DNA of 64,000 nucleotides, from positions 19,889,085 through 19,953,084 of the forward strand of contig OX463786.1 in NCBI GenBank assembly GCA_949825025.1. The letters run 5' to 3'. This stretch comes from Siphlonurus alternatus. Its lineage: Eukaryota > Arthropoda > Insecta > Ephemeroptera > Siphlonuridae. The translations under genes were made by a program, and so were the position numbers. Under the pieces are notes generated by a model. The model did not search any database. It was not told the origin of the DNA and was given only the letters and a program-made list of their open reading frames with translations. Within the stretch, counting starts at the first letter, position 1. Each line of letters begins with the position of its first letter. Positions 59,301 through 64,000 of this stretch are shown here, piece by piece.

Positions 59301-60419
59301 TTATTTTTTACGGATAAATGGATTCGAGCGAAAAAAAAATAATTGTTTTTTGGTTAAAGCTCGTGTCACAGAACATCGCTATATTTTTTTCATATCACCT
59401 AAGACCTAGGGTTTATTTTTTCGAGATATTCGAGTGTTTTGGTTATATATATAGGTAAGGCCTTAAAATGTTAAGCGACTCGTTTACTCTGACTTTGGAT
59501 TTATTTTCTGGTAAACGTTTATGTGAGATAGATTTTTTTTTCGGTTCGATATACGGTGGATCACTTGAACGATTTTTAGAAAATACTTACTCATTTTTTT
59601 TTCCTGATAGGAGCTCTACATTAAGATAAAATGGTCCATTATATAATAATAATTGTTCATTGTATGCATCACGGGTTTAAAATCTCTTTAATTTCGCTAA
59701 TAGTTGGTTGTTATCATTTTGTTCTTATTTTCCTTTTTCTCCTTCTCCTTCTCCCTCTTTCTTTTCTCTTTTTTACCCTCTTTTTTTTCTTTGTGGCCGG
59801 CGGCCCACATTTGCCCCGGCGGCCCACTTTTGTCGCGGCCCACCGACCCACGCTCGGTGGATCGGTAGGCCAGTCCGTGCCTGCGGGTGATGGGGAAGCA
59901 CTCTCCTGAAGAAAAAACAAACAAACAAAAAACTTTTTTCTGACTACGCTATAGCAGGAATGCCCCCGTTGCATTTTCCCCCTATATAAGGGATGAAGAA
60001 GGTATTTGAACCCCCTAAATTACCTTTATACTTACATCAAGACCTAAAATTGACGGTGTAATTTAAAAACCAACCTGTATGATTTCATTTTCATCTCGAT
60101 GATGCAATGTTTTATTCGGTACTTTTAGAGCCTGTATTATAAAATTATTCCAATGTTTCTCTGTTTTAGAACTATCAAACTTTTTATATAAATCTTGAAC
60201 AAGTTGAATATTTGCATTAGAATCTCGTTTTTTAATATTTTCTTCTATTTCTGTGATATTTTTAGGATCACATAAATAAGTTAAGTCAAGGTCCGCCGAT
60301 GGAGAGTGGCTATTTCTTAATAAGATTGCAGACAATATATTTTGTTTAGAAAAAAATTTTTTGCTTGAAAATAATTTTAATAACCTATTATTTGTAATTT
60401 TAGCAAGATTTAATGACAT
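55358..60419 (-). CDS. SARS2: Mitochondrial seryl-tRNA synthetase family (4 exons)
   Basis: Class II aminoacyl-tRNA synthetase that charges mitochondrial tRNA-Ser in the matrix. Exons 60419-60075, 57499-57227, 56562-56378 and 55856-55358 join in phase (345+273+185+499 nt) to 433 residues plus TAA. A basic, Ser-rich N-terminus (about 1-40) suits mitochondrial import; then an N-terminal tRNA-binding region (DLDLTYLCDP), the catalytic fold with GTAE (222-225), motif 2 (FRAETSS, 253-259; YRVHQFTKVEMF) and motif 3 (HTVNGTACAIPRTL, Arg380). Slightly shorter than human SARS2, mainly at the N-terminal arm and C-terminus. The insect paralogue Slimp is the main alternative; intact GTAE, motif 2 Arg and motif 3 Arg favour an active enzyme. 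Divergent from the AP-4 epsilon gene. Confidence 0.88.
55998..56085. repeat. Foldback in the last intron of the synthetase gene
   Basis: GTAGAAGGTTCAGTA..CCAATGGA and TCCATTGAACTGG..TACTGAACCTTCTA. Resembles sequences at 31820 and 54570. Confidence 0.7.
56316..56370. repeat. (TTTA)n/(TTTG)n microsatellite at the exon 3 donor
   Basis: On the gene's strand the repeat TTTG..TTTATTTA starts only about 8 nt after the GTGGGT donor. Confidence 0.9.
56378..56562 (-). CDS. SARS2: Exon 3: GTAE and motif 2
   Basis: Acceptor TCTTCCCTAG, donor TACAG|GTGGGT, residues 207-268. VYRLDERHGADLCMSGTAEM, PLRLAAVSRCFRAETSSVAE, ERGVYR. Serine-recognising GTAE and the motif 2 arginine (R254) are present. Confidence 0.9.
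57227..57499 (-). CDS. SARS2: Exon 2: start of the catalytic core
   Basis: Acceptor TTTCCACAG, donor CGCAG|GTATAC, residues 116-206. Contains RTEHLGNLTGHRGYFFLGEL, AQLEQALIRLVVRRLLKEGF and the dimer-interface/motif 1 region LVSVPDILPSEAIENCGMPT, then KGERTQ. The first ATG of this exon is an internal Met. Confidence 0.88.
57500..60074 (-). other. Intron 1 of the synthetase gene
   Basis: 2575 bp, most of it the hAT element (57772-59883). No coding content; apparent frames near 59630-59970 lie in the hAT GC-rich end. Confidence 0.75.
57772..59883. mobile_element. Non-autonomous hAT element (copy 2, about 2.11 kb)
   Basis: CAGGCACGGACTGGGCC at left, GGCCAGTCCGTGCCTG at right, with the 8-bp target duplication CGGGTGAT on both sides (57764-57771 and 59884-59891). 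Same GC-rich subterminal blocks as 32654-34582 but inverted. The interior is AT-rich with no transposase frame. A family F fragment (TTTTCTTATAAAAAATGAAAAATTG..CCGTGTAAT) lies near 58875-58945. Confidence 0.92.
60075..60419 (-). CDS. SARS2: Exon 1: mitochondrial targeting region and N-terminal arm
   Basis: ATG at 60419 starts MSLNLAKITNNRLLKLFSSK, rich in Lys/Arg/Ser/Asn with no acidic residue in the first 40 or so, as expected of a mitochondrial presequence. SADLDLTYLCDPKNITEIEE and PNKTLHHRDENEIIQ follow. The donor CAG|GTTGGT ends it in phase 0. The helical arm is short compared with bacterial enzymes, as in animal mitochondrial forms. Confidence 0.85.
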
Positions 60420-60761
60420 TTTTCACAGATAAACTCGAAAAAGAACATAAAAGTTTACACAGAAATTTCACGAGCGACAAAAGTTGCGCGCAGAAAACAG
60501 CTGTTTCAAAAAAATGACAAAAGTTAAACAGCTGTTTATTGTTTTGAATTTGTGATGAATTTGTGATTTGACAGAAATTCATGAATATTTTAACAATTTT
60601 AGTAATTTTAGACTTATAACTGAACAGGCATGATTATAAAATATGATCCTAGCTAGTGAATGTATATTTATGGTAAAATCTAGTGAGATATTTGCTATTT
60701 TATTGTGTTTTTAATCCTCTCTTGGCTGATCTACTTTTAAAATTTGCAAATACTGATAAAA
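60420..60761. promoter_or_regulatory. Bidirectional promoter between SARS2 and AP4E1
   Basis: The two start codons are 342 bp apart on opposite strands, so this interval must hold both 5' UTRs and promoters. The palindrome AAACAGCTGTTT occurs twice (60495-60506 and 60526-60537), 31 bp apart, with GCGCGC between 60485 and 60490. No TATA box is evident. Confidence 0.55.
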
Positions 60762-60872
60762 ATGATGTCTAACGTTTTAGAAAAGACCATAGGGTCTATA
60801 TTTTCAACTTCAGATTCGTATTCTGGTCTACAGGGTCTATTTAAACAATGTATTGCTGTGAGAACGAAAAAG
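60762..60872 (+). CDS. AP4E1: AP4E1 exon 1
   Basis: ATGATG start, 37 codons, ending GLFKQCIAVRTKK. The exon ends AAAAAG|GCAAGT, a GC donor. Only this GC-AG choice keeps the frame into exon 2; the nearby GTATGC would put a stop four codons after the junction. Confidence 0.8.
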
Positions 60873-63800
60873 GCAAGTATGCATAATATTTTAACATTCT
60901 GCAATAGACCACTGCATATTTTTTGGATGGGCTTAAATTGGTTGATTTTCAATTTCCTATTTTTCCTATTTGAGAATCTTTTGCTCCCTATTATAATTGT
61001 ATGCATAGTATAGGCTAAAATCTTTAATATTAATATATAACTGTACAAAACTATGCATACATATAACAGTTGAACAGTATGATACAGTGTACATGCTCAA
61101 GTGGTTCCCCAGGCTCTGGACATCACTTTGGTCTATTGATAAAAACTAGTAGAAGTGTCCATCTTGACTAAGGTTTCCCATGGTTCCCTCAGTCAATCAC
61201 CTCAGCAAATGCTGGGACTCATAACAGGCCGCCACCCTCTCCTATCCCTACCTATTACCCCCCCGCCTCGAGCTCCAAGCTCATATTTAGCAATCTTTGC
61301 AAGACAAAAAGGGGGGGGGGTTGGAATTATCAGCAAGTTATTTTTTTCAATTTTTTTGAATTTATGATGTACTCTATATTGCTTTTAAAATTTTTTAAAG
61401 GGTAAGATAACAGGGACCAGCTATTCAAAACAATGGAGTATCGACCTCAATTGTTTTTATTGCAGAAATGGATAGAGGGTGCAAAGTTATGATACCCTGA
61501 TTTTTTTCAGATTTTTTAGAGAGCTGAAAGTATTTTTAAAAAATTATTGAAAGTCCTCTTTGTGACGTCACGAGACACCGCTCCTTAACAAAAAGATAGG
61601 ACTTGCCGCCTTGTGACGTCACAAAAAGGACTTAAAATAATTTTTTAAAATTAGTTCCCGGGCTCAAAAAAATTTGAAAAAAATCAAGGGAGCATAACTT
61701 TGCACGCTCTATCCATTTCTGCAATAAAATTTTTTTGAGGTTGATACTCCATTGGATGAGCCACTTTTTTTAAATTAATAGCTTCTGTAGAGAGTTGTCA
61801 TTTCTCTAGTACCCCCTTACCTATTCCTAGTAACAAAATGCTGTATCATACTGATGATACTGTATTTATAATAGACAAAATTATGCACATTGTATTAAAA
61901 AAAGGTATAAAACTTAATTTTTTTTTTAATTGTACAAAACTGTTTGCCCACAGTACTTCCTCAATTAATTAAGAATGAAAATGTCTTAACTTTAAATAAA
62001 GAAATGTTACTAGACGTTTGAAAATATATTTTGTTTCTTGCTTTACTGAATTTTCATTACATTTCCATTAAAACATATTATATTTTCACAGGAAGAGAGT
62101 GATATGATCCGTCATTACCTCTCCTTACTACAAGATAGGTTGAAAGAGCCAGGTATTCGTCCCAAATTTGTGGGCCACTGTTTGGCTTTTGCCATATTTG
62201 CCGAGCTGCTCGGCTACCAAGCTGAATTTGCTTATATCCACGCCATTAATCTTGCTCAACAGTCTTCATTGCCTGAGAAGAAAATGGGTGATTATAATTT
62301 CATATTAATCACTGCTCTTTGGTGTAGTGGTTAGTACACTTGGCTCTCGTCCGAGAGGTCCCCGGTTCAAATCCCGAATTCGGCAGACTTTTCGCGACTT
62401 GGAATGGGTGTGACTGGCTACTAGATGAAAGAGTTGGTAGGAGGAAGGCAGTTTACGGCTGTCTATACTCCGCTGGGGTGATTAAGACCGCGGAATGTTG
62501 TGCAAACAACATACGTGCCCCGCTAAGAAACTGTACTTAATTGTCTGGCGTGCAGACTGGGTATTAGGAGCCCCAGAGAGCACTGTGAACAATGTTGAAA
62601 AACAAGTTCCGCCATTGGTAACCAACCAACCAATTTCATATTTTCTACTTTTGTTGGTACAGTTTTGTGTATTTTTACGTAAAATACAAAATAAAGAGTC
62701 TTGAACATTTTGTCAGACATTTGAGAATTAGGTATTTTGTGCAATTTTAATTGTACATTAATTACCACATCTGCTAACACCTGCTCTGTCTCAGGCTACG
62801 CTGCCAGCTGTTGCCTCCTGGGGAAACACCACGAGCTGAGTCTGCTGCTGGTAAACACGCTGGTGCGAGACCTCGCGAGCTCCAACGTGGCTGTGCTTGG
62901 TCTGGCCCTATCCGCTCTCTGCTCAGCACCGCTACCCGCCGAGGCAATCCCAGCTCTTCTACCTGCAGTCAGGGACCGGCTGGGACATGCCACCGTGAGT
63001 TGGTGTTGCAAATTATTATTTTATTGCACAACGTAATTAAATAATAAGAGGATACAAAATTAAGGGTAAGGTAACACGGATCAGCTGTTTTATAAGTCCC
63101 ATTTGATTAACATGTAAACCTTAGCAAATTCATAAACATTCTGAAATTTTTTTGAGAGACAGATTGTAATACCTAAAAGCCACACAAAAAAATTCAAAGC
63201 AATAATTATTCGAGCCATTTTTTTTAAATTAAGTTTTTAGTTTGGCTCTCCATGAGAAAGCCCTGTACTGAAAATTAAAAAAAAAAAAATAATTAAAAAA
63301 AATCGACTGCAATAATTGTTTTGAAATTCTTTCTGTGGCTTTCAGGTACAGTACTAAAATGTATCTCTCATAAAAATTTTAGAACATTTGTGAATTTGCT
63401 AAGGTTTACATGCAAATGGGACTAAAAAAACAGCTGATCCGTGTTACCTTGTACCCTTAGTCCTTTAGTATCCTTAGAGAGTTATGCTACCCTGACTTTT
63501 TTTTTTTTCCGGAGCTTTAATATGTATATGAATATGATCATAAATGCCTTAAAAGGAGGCATTACCAAACTTACAAAACATAGATTTAAAAATATTTTCT
63601 GTGCTTGAAAATATTGTTAGAGAAAAAAAGTTAGACTGTAACATGCTGTTATTTATTTAAACACTTTAAACTTCAGGGACGAATCTATCATTTTATTTGC
63701 TCCTGACACTAACACCAGCATCCTTGCAGGCTTACGTACGATGTCGCGCTGTGATTGCGATGCATCACCTTCTGAGACGACACCCTGAACAGTGTTGCCA

Positions 63801-63888
63801 CGTCGTCAGCAGCGTGGTGTCCAGACTGGGAGATGAAGATCCTCACGTCGTGGCCAGAGTTTTGGCAACACTGCCTGATATCATCCAG
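60762..63888 (+). CDS. AP4E1: AP-4 complex subunit epsilon, N-terminal part (runs off the window)
   Basis: Large subunit of the AP-4 adaptor, which sorts cargo at the trans-Golgi. Exons 60762-60872, 62092-62287, 62795-62994 and 63730-63888 join in phase to 222 codons. The protein opens MMSNVLEKTIGSIFSTSDSY; the trunk helical repeats include FAELLGYQAEFAYIHAINLA, QQSSLPEKKMGYAASCCLLG, KHHELSLLLVNTLVRDLASS and AYVRCRAVIAMHHLLRRHPE. LGYxAxFxYIHAIxLAQQ..LxEKxxGYxA is closer to epsilon than to alpha or gamma adaptins. No clathrin-box region is expected here. ATG at 60765 or 60744 are alternative starts. AP-4 is missing from Drosophila, so its presence is informative. Confidence 0.85.
61098..61310 (+). 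mobile_element. SINE with shared central domain (AP4E1 intron 1)
   Basis: GTGGTTCCCCAGGCTCTGGA, CTTTGGTCTATTGATAAAAA, CATCTTGACTAAGG..TTCCCTCAGTC, AAATGCTGGGACTCATAACAGGCC, CCGCCTCGAGCTCC. Same subfamily as 6506 and 14975. Confidence 0.75.
61432..61753. mobile_element. Palindromic MITE, family A (copy 6)
   Basis: AATGGAGTATCGACCTCAATT at left, TTGAGGTTGATACTCCATT at right; arms AGAAATGGATAGAGGGTGC and inverse. Two GTGACGTCAC boxes face each other near the centre. Confidence 0.88.
62092..62287 (+). CDS. AP4E1: AP4E1 exon 2
   Basis: Acceptor TATTTTCACAG, donor AATGG|GTGATT (weak +5/+6), phase 1. Residues 38-102: EESDMIRHYLSLLQDRLKEP to SSLPEKKM, with a split Gly. Confidence 0.88.
62307..62631 (+). 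mobile_element. tRNA-derived SINE of a second type (AP4E1 intron 2)
   Basis: Exact 11-bp target duplication AATTTCATATT (62296-62306 and 62632-62642). The head has box A (TGTAGTGGTTAGTACACTTGG) and box B (GGTTCAAATCC). The body (AAGGCAGTTTACGGCTGTC, TATACTCCGCTGGGG) does not contain the CTGACTGAGG central domain of the other SINEs. Confidence 0.9.
62795..62994 (+). CDS. AP4E1: AP4E1 exon 3
   Basis: Acceptor CTCTGTCTCAG, donor CCACC|GTGAGT, residues 103-169. YAASCCLLGKHHELSLLLVN to LLPAVRDRLGHAT. Strongly GC-rich compared with its introns. Confidence 0.9.
63060..63460. mobile_element. Palindromic MITE, family B second subfamily (copy 7)
   Basis: TTAAGGGTAAGGTAACACGG..CAGCTGTTTTATAAG at left and its inverse CAGCTGATCCGTGTTACC..CCTTA at right. 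Interior as in 5305-5696 (ACATGTAAACCTTAGCAAATT). A scrap of family A (GAGAGTTATGCTACCCTGA) follows at about 63477. Confidence 0.8.
63730..63888 (+). CDS. AP4E1: AP4E1 exon 4 (last in window)
   Basis: Acceptor CATCCTTGCAG, donor TCCAG|GTAACT, residues 170-222. AYVRCRAVIAMHHLLRRHPE, QCCHVVSSVVSRLGDEDPHV, VARVLATLPDIIQ, continuing the armadillo-like trunk. The remaining exons lie beyond 64000. Confidence 0.9.
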
Positions 63889-64000
63889 GTAACTTTAAGG
63901 GGAACTTCCCTCTAGAAATTTCTTTATTAAATTGATGAAAGGTACATAATTATGCTAATTTCTTTTTAGATTTTGTAAACTTAAAAAGTATTTTTTAAGT

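Noticed and set aside
59631..59974. Several overlapping frames on both strands
   Set aside because: All lie in the GC-rich terminal block of the hAT element and show repeat-driven composition.
62310..62385. tRNA gene
   Set aside because: Good box A/B, but it is the head of a SINE bounded by an exact 11-bp target duplication.
62340..63044. Other-frame ORFs around AP4E1 exon 3
   Set aside because: Shadows of the real exon frame or SINE translations; they do not fit splice phases.

Overview
The window looks like nuclear DNA of an insect with a large, repeat-rich genome. It is very AT-rich, its genes are split by long introns with GT..AG borders, and SINEs, LINE remnants and foldback MITEs fill most of the sequence. 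The 5S-like heads of two SINEs resemble insect 5S rRNA, and one gene is an animal-type mitochondrial seryl-tRNA synthetase. The order cannot be fixed from sequence alone; a hemipteran-like genome is only a guess.

Three genes can be supported. (1) A plus-strand gene, about 3960-52063, has eight exons that join in phase to 3912 coding nt (1303 codons plus stop). It encodes a signal peptide, a long Pro/Thr/Ser-rich ectodomain with LLPPGFKP repeats, a SEA domain with an intact G-SVLV self-cleavage motif, one membrane helix and a cytoplasmic tail ending YDTNF. Its first intron is about 32 kb. (2) A minus-strand gene, 60419-55358, has four exons (433 codons plus stop) and encodes a mitochondrial seryl-tRNA synthetase. 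(3) A plus-strand gene begins at 60762 and runs off the right edge. Four exons (222 codons) encode the N-terminus of an epsilon-adaptin (AP-4 complex). Genes 2 and 3 are head to head, 342 bp apart, over a probable shared promoter with two identical AAACAGCTGTTT palindromes.

The rest is transposable-element sediment. I recognise repeated foldback families, called A to I here for convenience. B is TTAA-bounded, D is a short GTGCGATTCACGAAG-ended palindrome, and E is a dispersed repeat that D and A have invaded. There are two non-autonomous hAT elements with 8-bp target duplications, 5S-headed and tRNA-headed SINEs that share one central domain, two LINE 3' ends, and many microsatellites.

The most unusual local structures are in gene 1. 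Introns 6 and 7 each end in a tandem array (3 and 4 units) in which the branch/polypyrimidine/AG region plus the first codons of the next exon are duplicated, the last unit being the real acceptor. Gene 1 also has a near-identical 214-bp direct repeat flanking exon 1, an about 240-bp foldback just upstream of its membrane exon, and an intronic tandem array of paired CACCTG/CAGGTG boxes.
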